Of a stretch of 64,000 bases of DNA, positions 53,000 to 62,311 are shown piece after piece (position 1 is the stretch's first letter; every line of letters starts with the position of its first letter). Below the pieces are notes generated by a model. It searched no databases, had not been told where the DNA came from, and worked only from the letters and a program-made list of their open reading frames with translations. The translations under genes and the position numbers were made by a program. The DNA is from Curtobacterium sp. MCBD17_032 (GTDB lineage Bacteria; Actinomycetota; Actinomycetes; Actinomycetales; Microbacteriaceae): NCBI RefSeq assembly GCF_003234855.1, contig NZ_QKTO01000010.1:19490-83489 (forward strand). The letters run 5' to 3'.

Positions 53000-53072
53000 C
53001 GATCGGAGTTTACTGGTGTGACGCACGATGACCGGCGGGCACGAGCCCCGGTCGGAACCAGGAGGTACGCAG

Positions 53073-53474
53073 ATGGCCTACAAGGTCGACAAGTCCGACG
53101 CCCAGTGGCGCGAGGAGCTCTCCCCGGACCAGTACGCCGTGCTGCGCCAGGCCGGGACGGAGCGCCCGTGGACCGGTGAACTCCTCGACGAGGAGCGCGC
53201 CGGCGTCTACACGTGTGCGGCGTGTGGTGCGGAGCTGTTCAAGAGCGGCACGAAGTTCGACTCCGGCTGCGGCTGGCCCTCGTTCTACGAGTCGGTCGAC
53301 CCGGACGCGGTGCAGCTCATCGAGGACAACTCGCTCGGCATGGCCCGTACCGAGGTCCGGTGCGCGAACTGCGGCAGCCACCTCGGCCACGTGTTCCCCG
53401 ACGGCTTCGGCACGCCGACGGGCGACCGCTACTGCATGAACTCGATCTCGTTGAACTTCTCGGCGCAGGAGTAG
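53073..53474 (+). CDS. msrB: Peptide-methionine (R)-S-oxide reductase
   Basis: A 133-residue MsrB that reduces R-methionine sulphoxide in oxidised proteins. The zinc Cys pairs are in YTCAACGAEL and VRCANCGSHL; GCGWPSFYE and the catalytic Cys near the end (RYCMNSISLNF) are conserved. The ATG at 53073 has AGGAGG six bases upstream, so the GTG-like upstream frame is rejected. It is followed by a 13-bp terminator and tRNA-Thr. Confidence 0.97.
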   Translation: MAYKVDKSDAQWREELSPDQYAVLRQAGTERPWTGELLDEERAGVYTCAACGAELFKSGTKFDSGCGWPSFYESVDPDAVQLIEDNSLGMARTEVRCANCGSHLGHVFPDGFGTPTGDRYCMNSISLNFSAQE

Positions 53475-53483
53475 GCGGGTGTG

Positions 53484-53513
53484 ACGGCGCTCGGGCTGTG
53501 GCCCGAGCGCCGT
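53484..53513 (+). terminator. msrB terminator
   Basis: A perfect 13-bp stem (53484-53496 with 53501-53513) with loop TGTG, 10 bases after the stop. Confidence 0.88.
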
Positions 53514-53545
53514 CGTCGTGTCCGCCCGGTACGATGGGCGGGTCA

Positions 53546-53621
53546 GCCGGCATGGCGCAATTGGTAGCGCACCGTACTTGTAATACGGGGGTTGCGGGTT
53601 CAAGTCCCGCTGCCGGCCCCA
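53546..53621 (+). tRNA. tRNA-Thr (anticodon TGT), CCA encoded
   Basis: A cloverleaf on the plus strand. The acceptor GCCGGCA/TGCCGGC is perfect, the D arm is GCGC...GCGC, the anticodon stem CCGTA/TACGG is perfect, and the loop CTTGTAA gives TGT (reads ACA). The T arm GCGGG/CCCGC holds TTCAAGT. CCA is encoded at 53619-53621. TACGAT at 53530-53535 is the likely -10. Confidence 0.95.
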
Positions 53622-53691
53622 GATCACGGCTTCCTGTGTAGCCGAAGGTGGAGCCGTCGCTCACGGACACCCACATCGGGGCGCCCGACGG

Positions 53692-54905
53692 TCAACGCCG
53701 CACCGTCAGCCTGCCGTCGGACGTCCGGAGGATCTCCCCGTCCGGGATCCACGCCACGATGCGGTCGAGTCGCACCCGCTCGAACGACGACCGCTCGGAC
53801 GTCAGCAGTTCCTGCACCTCCGGCGGCAGCGGGAAGCGACGGTCCCGGCCGACGACGATCGCGACGAACGGTGCATCGACCACGTCACGGACCCCGCGGT
53901 CCCCGACGTACTGGTCGTGGTCGCTCGGGGTGATCGCGCCGAAGAAGACCTGACCGTCCCGGATGCCCTCGTGCCGCAGGAGCGGGAGCAGCTGGGCAAC
54001 GCCGGTGGCACGCACCTCTCCGATCGTCCGCGCGGTCGGGATGCTCCCGGCGAGTGCCACCACGACGAGCACGACGGCGACGCTGCTCGTCAGCCATCGC
54101 GGCAGCAGGCGGCTGAGCTGCCCGAGCCCCACGGCGGCGAGCATCACGATGAACGGCATCCAAGCCGCGTAGGAGGTCGGCAGCGCGATCTCGGCGGCGA
54201 GCGAGTAGACCGCCACGAGCAGCACGAGCAGCACGAGCGGCGCGAGGAGGAACAGCACGAGCCTGCCCGGACGCACGACCACCGCGAGCAGCACGGCGAC
54301 GGCGAGCACCACCACGACGGGCGCGCCGACCCCGCGGAGCAGGAACTACCAGTTCGGAGCGAACTGGTACGTGTGGCCGGCGGTCGAGATGAGGTGTCCG
54401 TGCTCGTTCTGTCCGGACTGGAAGGCGAGCATGTACTGCACCGCGGAGCGCATCCCCATGGGGGCGTAGAGCGCGACGACGGCGACGACGAACGTGGCCG
54501 CCCACACCGCTCCGCCGACGACGAGCGCACGCCACCGGCCGAACAGCACCGGCGCCAGGACGAAGACCGGCAGCAGCACGAGGGTCGATGCCTTCGGCGT
54601 GACCGACGCCGCCATGAGCACCGCCGGTACGGGCACGCACCACCAGCGGTCGGTACGGATCCACACCCAGATCGCGAAGAGTGCCGCCAGGGCGAAGAAC
54701 ACCATCACCGGGTCGAGCAGCGCCACCCGGTCCAGGCGGGCACCGGCACCGCCGCGAGGGGTGAGGGTCCAGAGTGCGGCGGCCGCGAACCCGGACCCCG
54801 CCGATGTCGCCTGCGCCGATGCGCGAGAAGCACTGGTAGGCAGCCGCGACCGCGAGCAGCACGAGGGCCGTGACGCGCAGCCACGCTCGGTCGCGACGCC
54901 GCGGT
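53692..54905 (-). pseudogene. Broken GT39/GT83-type (ArnT/PMT-like) membrane glycosyltransferase
   Basis: The minus strand carries pieces of a polytopic mannosyltransferase in more than one frame. The first membrane helix (RAWLRVTALVLLAVAAAYQC) is in one frame near 54830-54900. A frame change near 54780 leads into AAALWTLTPRGGAG and VALLDPVMVFFALAAL. A TAG at 54346-54348 interrupts the chain (APNW, stop, FLLRGVGAP) in a frame that then continues open to 53692. Residues expected between the first helix and the LDPVMVFF segment are also missing. An upstream stretch to about 55083 may be its degraded N-terminus. No complete product can be made. Confidence 0.83.
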
Positions 54906-55209
54906 CGAGCGTGCGCCGGGCCTGTGGCCCACGGTGCTGCGCTGCGTGCTGCGGCGCTCCGCGGTGCTGCACCGGACCCTCCGTGGCGCGGTGGTCGGTC
55001 AGCGTTCGTGCCGCGTCGGGGTCGTCGACCGACCGGCGGTCCGAGGACCAGGGGGCGCGGCGGCTGGGCACCCCGAGTCCCACGCAGGCCGCGGGCGTCT
55101 GCCACCGATGTGGCCGAGCCGCGGCGCGGCGGGGCCTTCGAGCGGCCCGCCCACCACACGCCTCCGGGGGCCCGTCGCGGTGACGGACCCCCGGTGACGC
55201 CTGGCGCAG
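54906..55209. other. Degraded or non-coding DNA beside the glycosyltransferase remnant
   Basis: About 300 bases with no supportable gene. Open frames here are low-complexity Arg/Ala/Pro shadows. It may include the lost N-terminus of the glycosyltransferase. Confidence 0.5.
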
Positions 55210-56241
55210 TCAGCGCCCGCCGGTGACCTTGCGCTCGCGCTGGGCGACGCCGGCCGTGCCGTACGGGTAGTCGTCGATGCGGGGAGCGCTCGCCTCGGTG
55301 AGGGTCTGCAGCTCGGCGGGGTCGAGCACGAGGTCGGCAGCGCCGAGGTTGTCCTGCAGCTGCTCGACGGTCCGTGCGCCGAGGATGACGCTCGTCACGG
55401 CCGGTCGCGCGAGCAGCCAGGCGAGGGCGACCTGTGAGCGCGAGGCACCGTGCGCGTCCGCGACGGCGGACACCGCGTCGAGCACCTTCCACGTGCGCTC
55501 GTCGGCGTTGCGGGCCTCCCACGCCTCCATGCCGCGCTTCGGGTCCTCACCGAGTCGGGTCGACCCGGTCGGGGCCTCGTCGCGCTGGTACTTGCCGGAG
55601 AGCCAACCACCGGCGAGCGGCGACCACGGGAGCAGTCCGATCCCGGCGTCGAGGCAGGCGGGCACGACCTCGTGCTCGATGTCGCGGACGAGCAGGTTGT
55701 ACTGCGGCTGGAGCGTGACCGGGGGTGCCCAGTTGTGCAGGCGGGCCTCGTAGACCGCCTTCGTGACCTGGTAGCCGAGGTAGTTCGAGAACCCGTAGGA
55801 GCCGATCTTCCCGGCCGACACGGCGTCGTCGAGGAAGCGCAGGGTCTCCTCGATCGGGGTCAGGGCGTCCCACGCGTGCATCTGGTAGACGTCGATGTGG
55901 TCGACGCCGAGCCGCTCCAGCGACGCGTCGAGCGCCACGCGGAGGTGCCGGCGGGACGTGCCGAGGTCGTTCGGGCCGTCGCCCTGCGGGAAGCGGCCCT
56001 TCGTGGTGAGCACCACCTGCTGCGCGTCGGTGGGGTGGTCGCGGAGCCATCGTCCGATGATGCGCTCGGACTCGTTGCCCGAGTACACGTCGGCGGTGTC
56101 GACGAACGTGCCGCCGCCGGCGATGAAGGCGTCGATGATGGCGTGGGAGGTCGGTTCGTCGGCTTCGCTGCCGAACGTCATGGTGCCGAGGGTCAGCGAC
56201 GACACCACTGTCCCGCTGTTGCCGAGGAGTCTGTAGTCCAT
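55210..56241 (-). CDS. Aldo/keto reductase
   Basis: A 343-residue NADPH-dependent reductase of the YajO/potassium-channel-beta-like AKR group. The tetrad is Asp and Tyr in FVDTADVYSG, Lys in VLTTKGRFP and His in DVYQMHAWD. LGTMTFGSEADE near the start and SVILGARTVEQLQDNLGA near the end are characteristic. The substrate is unknown. TAACGT lies seven bases before the ATG at 56241, so it is probably leaderless; the frame to 56286 is not needed. Not closely similar to the reductase at 17671. Confidence 0.94.
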   Translation of the reverse strand: MDYRLLGNSGTVVSSLTLGTMTFGSEADEPTSHAIIDAFIAGGGTFVDTADVYSGNESERIIGRWLRDHPTDAQQVVLTTKGRFPQGDGPNDLGTSRRHLRVALDASLERLGVDHIDVYQMHAWDALTPIEETLRFLDDAVSAGKIGSYGFSNYLGYQVTKAVYEARLHNWAPPVTLQPQYNLLVRDIEHEVVPACLDAGIGLLPWSPLAGGWLSGKYQRDEAPTGSTRLGEDPKRGMEAWEARNADERTWKVLDAVSAVADAHGASRSQVALAWLLARPAVTSVILGARTVEQLQDNLGAADLVLDPAELQTLTEASAPRIDDYPYGTAGVAQRERKVTGGR

Positions 56242-56310
56242 GCGGCGGACGTTACGCCGGGCCCCCTCGTCGGCGGGAGGGTCCACGAGTACCGGTCGAC
56301 GAACCGGCCG

Positions 56311-57096
56311 CTACCGCCGCTGCCCGAGGAACGCGATCGCCGCCTCCCGGAAGTGCCGTGACGTGGGGGCGTTGAAGTGGTTCCGCCCCGGGATCTCGAC
56401 GAAGGTCGCGTGCGGCGCCGTCTCGGCGAGCCGGAGCGCGCTGTCCTTGATGCCGTCCTCGCTGCCGGCGGCCAGCAGCAGCGGCTGCGTCGGCGCGTTC
56501 GCCGGCGTCGGCTCGACGCTGTCGCGCATCCCCTCCACCATCGCGACGAGCGCGCGGAGGTCGTTGCCCTCGACGTTCGCCGCCATCGTGAGGTACCCGT
56601 TCGTCACGCGGTCCTCGACCGGGGTGCCGTCGGTGATGAACGCCCACGCCTGGTCGACGCGGACGCGCCGCATCGGGTCGGCGTCCGGGATCCCGCCGAG
56701 CACCGCGCGCGAGATCCGGTCCGACATCCGCTCGGCGGCGTGCCAGCCGACCCGGGCACCGAGGGAGTACCCCAGGAACGCGACGTCGTCGAGCAGGTAG
56801 GTGTCCACCACCGCCGTGACGTCGTCGACGAGCAGGTCCATGGAGTAGCTGTGCGGCTCGTGCGGCTTCCCGCTGGCGCCGTGGCCGCGCTGGTCGAACG
56901 CGACGACGCGGTGGCCGGCGCGGACGAGGTCGCGGGTCCAGCCGGAGGCGTGCCAGTTCAGCACCGCGCCGGACGCGAAGCCGTGCACGGCGAGGACCGC
57001 GGGTGCGTCCGGGTCGCCGAAATCGTAGGTGGCGAGCGGCAGCCCGTCCGGGGACATCACGACGCGAGGGCGGGGTGCTTCGGGGACGAGTGACAT
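56311..57096 (-). CDS. Alpha/beta hydrolase
   Basis: A 261-residue hydrolase. VLAVHGFASGAVLNWH forms the oxyanion region, VAFDQRGHGASG the second strand, and the nucleophile Ser is in FLGYSLGARVGW (near 112). Acid Asp is in AAGSEDGIKD and His in IPGRNHFN. The substrate is unknown, probably an ester or amide. The ATG at 57096 follows TACCCT by nine bases. Divergent from the NAD(P)HX epimerase gene. Confidence 0.93.
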   Translation of the reverse strand: MSLVPEAPRPRVVMSPDGLPLATYDFGDPDAPAVLAVHGFASGAVLNWHASGWTRDLVRAGHRVVAFDQRGHGASGKPHEPHSYSMDLLVDDVTAVVDTYLLDDVAFLGYSLGARVGWHAAERMSDRISRAVLGGIPDADPMRRVRVDQAWAFITDGTPVEDRVTNGYLTMAANVEGNDLRALVAMVEGMRDSVEPTPANAPTQPLLLAAGSEDGIKDSALRLAETAPHATFVEIPGRNHFNAPTSRHFREAAIAFLGQRR

Positions 57097-57131
57097 GGCC
57101 CGTCCAGGGTAGTGGGGCCACAGTGGCCGGT

Positions 57132-57896
57132 ATGGACGGCTACGGCGGCGATCAGATCCGAGCGGCGGAACGCCCCCACCTCGAGGCGGGTGAGCCGCTC
57201 ATGCAGCGTGCTGCGGACGGGCTCGCCGCGGTCGTCGGCGAGCTCCTCGACGACCCCGCGATCCGCCCGGGGGACGGCCGCGGCGCCGTCCTCGTCCTGG
57301 TCGGCAGCGGTGACAACGGCGGCGACGCGCTCTTCGCCGCTGCGCGGCTGGCGGCGGACGGGAGGCACGTGACGGTCCTCCGCGTCGGCTCCCGTGTCCA
57401 CGAGGCGGGCATGGCCGCAGCCCGGGAGGCCGGGGCGCGCCTCCTGGACGACCCCGCGGACGGCGGCCCGGTCCCCTCGGCGGCGGGTGCCGCCGACATC
57501 CTGCGTGCGGCGACGCCCCCGGCGGGGGAACGGCTCGCGTCGGTCGCGCGGGAGGCCGCGCTCGAGGCCGACCTGGTGCTCGACGGGATCCTGGGGATCG
57601 GCGGCGGAGGACCGCTCCGCTCACCCGGCCGCGACGTGGTCGCGGCGCTCCGGGAGCTCGCACGCGAACAGCGGGCTCCGTTCGTCGTGGCCGTCGACGT
57701 GCCGAGCGGCATCGACGCGGACACCGGCGGCATCGCGGACGACCACGTGCTGCACGCCGACGTCACCGTGACGTTCGGCGGGGTGAAGGCCGGGCTCCTC
57801 CGCGGTCCGGCGGCGACGCTCGCCGGGCGCATCGAACTGGTGGACGTCGGGATCGGCGCGGACCTGGCGTCCGTGGAGCCGCTGGTCCGCACCTGA
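57132..57896 (+). CDS. NAD(P)H-hydrate epimerase (YjeF N-terminal type)
   Basis: A 254-residue epimerase that interconverts the R and S forms of damaged, hydrated NAD(P)H so the dehydratase can repair them. VLVGSGDNGGDALFAAARLAADG, VLDGILGIGGGGPLR and VAVDVPSGIDADTGGI are the family motifs, with Asp of the last as catalytic residue. The fused C-terminal dehydratase domain found in many bacteria is absent. The ATG at 57132 is close to a possible -10 (TAGTGG) upstream. Confidence 0.93.
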   Translation: MDGYGGDQIRAAERPHLEAGEPLMQRAADGLAAVVGELLDDPAIRPGDGRGAVLVLVGSGDNGGDALFAAARLAADGRHVTVLRVGSRVHEAGMAAAREAGARLLDDPADGGPVPSAAGAADILRAATPPAGERLASVAREAALEADLVLDGILGIGGGGPLRSPGRDVVAALRELAREQRAPFVVAVDVPSGIDADTGGIADDHVLHADVTVTFGGVKAGLLRGPAATLAGRIELVDVGIGADLASVEPLVRT

Positions 57897-57915
57897 CCCG
57901 CGTCATCCGGTCAGC

Positions 57916-58857
57916 TCAGACGGCACCCGCGTCCACACCGTGCTCGACCCCTCCGCGAGCCTCGAGCCAGGTGTCGACGAAGTGGCGGTAGTTCGCCGCG
58001 ATGAGCTGTTCGGCGGCCTCGGTGTCGAGGTGCTCGCGGACGACGTCCTCGAGCGCTTCCTCCCAGTTGCTCCGACCGATCGCGAAGCCGACGAACCCGT
58101 CGACCGGCGCCGCGGTGCGCAGCCAGTGGTCGAGCTGTTCCTCGGGGGCGTCCCGTCCGAGGACGATGCACCGGACGGCGTCACGTCCACCGCGGCGGGC
58201 GGCGGCGACGACGCGCTCGGCGTCCTCGGTGCGGTCGAGCCCCTCGAGCTTCCACACGTCGGCTTCGACGCCGTGGTCCTGCAGGTGCTCGAGGACCTGC
58301 ACGACGAGGTCCGGGCGGAGGTCGCGGTCGTAGTCCTCGACCGCGTCGCGCTGCTCGTCGGTCGGCGGGACGAGCAGTTCCACGAGGAACGGACGGCCCG
58401 CGTCGTGCAGGGTCGCCGCGACGTCGGCGAGCGCGGCGGCCTGCTGCGCACGGTGCTCGGCGTCGAAGGCCGGGTTGTCACGCACGAGCACCTTCACCCA
58501 GTCCGGGTCGAACGCGTCGACGTGGGCGACCCAGTCGTCGCCGTACTCGAGCTCGAACCACTCGCGGCCGGACCGCTCGACCGGCATCGCGAGCTGCAGC
58601 CCGGCCTCCTTGACGAGCCGGGCCACGTCGGCGCCGTACCGCTCGTCGACGAGGACACCCGTGTGCTCGCGCGCTGCACCGGCGGCGAGGGCGGTGAGCA
58701 CGCCACGGTAGACGAGCTGTTTGCCGGCACGGACGCGCTGGGCCTCGGCCTCGTCCGCAGGCTCACCGGAGTCCTCGTCGTAGGTGTGCTCGAGGAGCGA
58801 GGACCGTTGGTCCATCGCGAGCAGGAACAGGGGGTGGGTCTCGTCGAGGATCGGCAT
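57916..58857 (-). CDS. DUF2090 family aldolase-like protein (IolC/IolJ-related)
   Basis: A 313-residue (beta/alpha)8 protein. LFLLAMDQRSSLLEHTY at the start, GVLVDERYGADV, ELLVPPTDEQRDAVEDYDRDLRPDLVVQVLEHLQDHG (shown in parts: ELLVPP and RPDLVVQVLEHL), WKLEGLD and VDGFVGFAIGRSNWEEAL match the DUF2090 group. That group is fused to or replaces the 2-deoxy-5-keto-gluconate-6-phosphate aldolase of myo-inositol breakdown. No other iol gene is nearby, so the substrate is uncertain. TAGACC lies five bases before the ATG. Confidence 0.87.
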   Translation of the reverse strand: MPILDETHPLFLLAMDQRSSLLEHTYDEDSGEPADEAEAQRVRAGKQLVYRGVLTALAAGAAREHTGVLVDERYGADVARLVKEAGLQLAMPVERSGREWFELEYGDDWVAHVDAFDPDWVKVLVRDNPAFDAEHRAQQAAALADVAATLHDAGRPFLVELLVPPTDEQRDAVEDYDRDLRPDLVVQVLEHLQDHGVEADVWKLEGLDRTEDAERVVAAARRGGRDAVRCIVLGRDAPEEQLDHWLRTAAPVDGFVGFAIGRSNWEEALEDVVREHLDTEAAEQLIAANYRHFVDTWLEARGGVEHGVDAGAV

Positions 58858-58935
58858 GCCCCCGGTCTACTCCCGCCACGCCCGACGGTCGCGCCGGTGC
58901 ACACGTCCCCGCGGCACGTCCGTAGGTTCGACACC

Positions 58936-59832
58936 ATGACGTTCAACGACGACTCGCAGCTCAGTGGCGGCAAGGTCAAGCGGCGCGGGCCGGGGCGCGG
59001 TGTGGCGATCGGCGGCGGGAGCATCGGCACCGTGATCGTGGTGTTCCTCATCGCCCAGTTCACCGGGGTCGACCTCAGCGGCCTCGTCGGCGGTGGCGAC
59101 GGCCTGACGACCATCCAGCAGGGCGGCGCCGAGGCCTCGCCGGTCGCCGAGTGCCGCACGGGCCGCGACGCGAACGCGAGCATCGACTGCCGGATGGAGG
59201 GGGCCGCGGAGTCCCTCGACGCCTACTGGTCGGCCGAGGCGCGGGAGCTCGGGGTCACCTACTCGACGCCGGAGTTCTTCCTCTTCAGCGGGTCCACCGA
59301 CACCGGGTGCGGCACGGCGTCGGCGTCGACGGGGCCGTTCTACTGCCCGCCCGACCGTGCCCTGTACGTCGACACGGCCTTCTACGACGAGCTCCGCTCC
59401 ACCTACGGGGCGTCGGGCGGGCCGCTCGCGGAGATGTACGTCGTGGCACACGAGTGGGGCCACCACGTCCAGCAGCTCGAGGGCACCTTCGCCGAGACCG
59501 ACCGCAGCGGCAGCGGGGCCGCGTCGGACAGCGTCCGTGTGGAGCTCCAGGCGGACTGCTACGCCGGGGCGTGGGTCGGCGACGCCGCGACCACGGAGTC
59601 GGCGAACGGCGAGACCTTCTTCGAGCCCGTCACCCGCGCCCAGGTCGCGGACGCGCTGTCGGCGGCGAGCGCGGTCGGCGACGACAGCATCCAGGAGCGC
59701 GCCACCGGCCGGGTCGACCCCGACTCGTTCACGCACGGCACGAGCGAGCAGCGTCAGGACTGGTTCGAGCGTGGCTACGAGCGGGGTGCGACGAGCTGCG
59801 ACACGCTCACCGTGCCCGCGTCGGCCCTCTGA
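58936..59832 (+). CDS. YpfJ-type neutral zinc metallopeptidase
   Basis: A 298-residue protein anchored by one N-terminal membrane segment (about 28-48). The zinc site is AHEWGHHVQ (HExxH) with a downstream Glu in ELQADCYAGAW. CPPDRALYVDTAFYDELR and the late Cys pair (TGCGTAS, TSCDTL) fit the family. YpfJ-like peptidases are predicted to act outside the cytoplasmic membrane; the substrate is unknown. TAGGTT lies seven bases before the ATG at 58936. Confidence 0.94.
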   Translation: MTFNDDSQLSGGKVKRRGPGRGVAIGGGSIGTVIVVFLIAQFTGVDLSGLVGGGDGLTTIQQGGAEASPVAECRTGRDANASIDCRMEGAAESLDAYWSAEARELGVTYSTPEFFLFSGSTDTGCGTASASTGPFYCPPDRALYVDTAFYDELRSTYGASGGPLAEMYVVAHEWGHHVQQLEGTFAETDRSGSGAASDSVRVELQADCYAGAWVGDAATTESANGETFFEPVTRAQVADALSAASAVGDDSIQERATGRVDPDSFTHGTSEQRQDWFERGYERGATSCDTLTVPASAL

Positions 59833-59895
59833 ACGGCGACGGCCGGGGCACCTCGCGGAGGGGTCCCGGCCGTCGTGCGCGTCGGCGCTGCTGCG

Positions 59896-60804
59896 TCAGC
59901 GGGCGGGCGGCGACGCGCTCGGCGTCGGGGTCGGGGTGGTCTCGGTGCTGCCCGCGGCGCTGACGACGAAGGTCCGGAACTCGTCGTTCGTCGACGCGGT
60001 GGAGTACGGGTACTGCTGGCCGTTGACGAGCACGAGCGGGGTCCCCGGGAAGGTCGTGAGGTCCGAGCCGGGGATGTCCCCGCTCGTGACCGCGGTGGTG
60101 CGCTCGTCGACCCACTTGCCGTACCTCTGGTCGTCGATGCACTGCTCGATCGTCGAGCCCTTGCGGACCCCGGGCACGCTCGTCACGACGTCGGCGAGCT
60201 GCTCGTCGGTGAGGCCCGGCGTGCCCTCCTCCGGCTGCGCGGCGAACAGTGCGCGGTTCACGGCGAAGAACGAGTCGGGTGACTCCTGTGCGACGCAGGC
60301 CGCGGCGTTCGCGGCGCGCAGGGAGTACTTCGTGCCCTGGGAACGGTTCGTCAGGATGGCGACGGGGTGCACGTCGAGGGTCGCGGCACCGGAGTCGACG
60401 AGCCCCTCGAGGTACTCGCTGTTCGTCTGCTCGAACGAGCCGCAGATCGGGCAGAGGTAGTCGACGTACAGGGTGATCCGGACCGACTCCCCCGAGGCGG
60501 TCGAGCTCGGCGACGGCGTCGACGACGCACCGGGCTCCACCGCCTTCAACCCGGTGCCGATCGTGATCCCGCCGTCGGCCATGGTGTCCGGGCCGGGACC
60601 GGCGGGCCGCGAGGAGTTCACCAGCACCAGGGTGACGACGGTGGCCGCGGCGACGAGCACGACGCCCAGTCCGACCTGGAGACCGATGCGGACACCGCGC
60701 TGCCGGCGCTTCTGCTGGGTACGGGTTCGGCGGGCTCGCTCGCGCGCTGCGGCGCGACGCGCGTTGCGCTCGGCGCGGGCGTCGCTCTCGGGGCGGTTGG
60801 TCAT
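59896..60804 (-). CDS. Membrane-anchored DsbA-like thiol oxidoreductase
   Basis: A 302-residue protein. A very basic cytoplasmic N-terminus (Arg/Ala-rich, about 1-38) precedes one membrane segment (about 41-63) and a thioredoxin_4-type domain with DYLCPICGSFEQ (CPIC active site) and the cis-Pro segment FPGTPLVLVNGQ. Additional Cys (NAAACVAQ, IEQCIDD) are near the domain core. It probably forms disulphides in exported proteins. A Thr/Pro/Ser tail ends the chain. The ATG at 60804 has GGAGG upstream; TACAAT near 60865 is a good -10. Confidence 0.92.
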   Translation of the reverse strand: MTNRPESDARAERNARRAAARERARRTRTQQKRRQRGVRIGLQVGLGVVLVAAATVVTLVLVNSSRPAGPGPDTMADGGITIGTGLKAVEPGASSTPSPSSTASGESVRITLYVDYLCPICGSFEQTNSEYLEGLVDSGAATLDVHPVAILTNRSQGTKYSLRAANAAACVAQESPDSFFAVNRALFAAQPEEGTPGLTDEQLADVVTSVPGVRKGSTIEQCIDDQRYGKWVDERTTAVTSGDIPGSDLTTFPGTPLVLVNGQQYPYSTASTNDEFRTFVVSAAGSTETTPTPTPSASPPAR

Positions 60805-61066
60805 CGTGCGGTCGTCCTCCTGGTCGGTGTCCGCCGGCCTCCCCCCGGTCGGCGGACGGACCCGGCGATTGTAGTGGCGGCCGATGGGAACCAGCCAACC
60901 AGCAGACGACGCCCGGAGCCCGCGTGACCCCCGCACTGGCGCCAGCCCGAGAACTCGTGTTGTATGAACACCGACGGTCGACGGCGACCGTCCGGGGCCC
61001 GTACAGGCCGCCGCTTCACAACGGATCGTCCGGCACGTACCTGCCGGTGGAGAGGACCGAACGCTC
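60805..61066. other. Divergent promoter region of the DsbA-like and ABC ATPase genes
   Basis: 262 bases. On the plus strand, a 10-base palindrome CTGGCGCCAG (60936-60945) and a short inverted repeat GTGTT-GTATG-AACAC (60957-60971) lie before the ABC ATPase start and could be operator or promoter elements. The minus-strand TACAAT near 60865 serves the DsbA-like gene. Confidence 0.45.
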
Positions 61067-62167
<1,101 letters not shown>

Positions 62168-62176
62168 TCACCACCC

Positions 62177-62220
62177 CGGGAGCCCGTCATCCGCCGTCAC
62201 CGGCGCCTGGCGGGCTCCCG
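62177..62220 (+). terminator. Terminator of the ABC ATPase gene
   Basis: A 10-bp outer stem (62177-62186 with 62211-62220) with an inner CGCCG/CGGCG pairing, ten bases after the stop. Confidence 0.8.
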
Positions 62221-62230
62221 TCGTTCCCAC

Positions 62231-62282
62231 CTGCGGGCCGGGAGGCACGGTGCGGGCCCGCACCGTGCCTCCCGGCCCGCAG
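62231..62282. terminator. 52-base perfect palindrome
   Basis: 26 bp per arm, 30 bases before the DUF4032 start. It holds a variant of the recurring motif (GGGAGGCACG). It could terminate the upstream transcript or shield the next gene. Confidence 0.8.
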
Positions 62283-62311
62283 ACCCACCGCCGAGCACCT
62301 GAGGACCCGTC

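Noticed and set aside
54934..55197. Plus-strand ORF beside the glycosyltransferase remnant
   Set aside because: Low-complexity shadow with no start signals.
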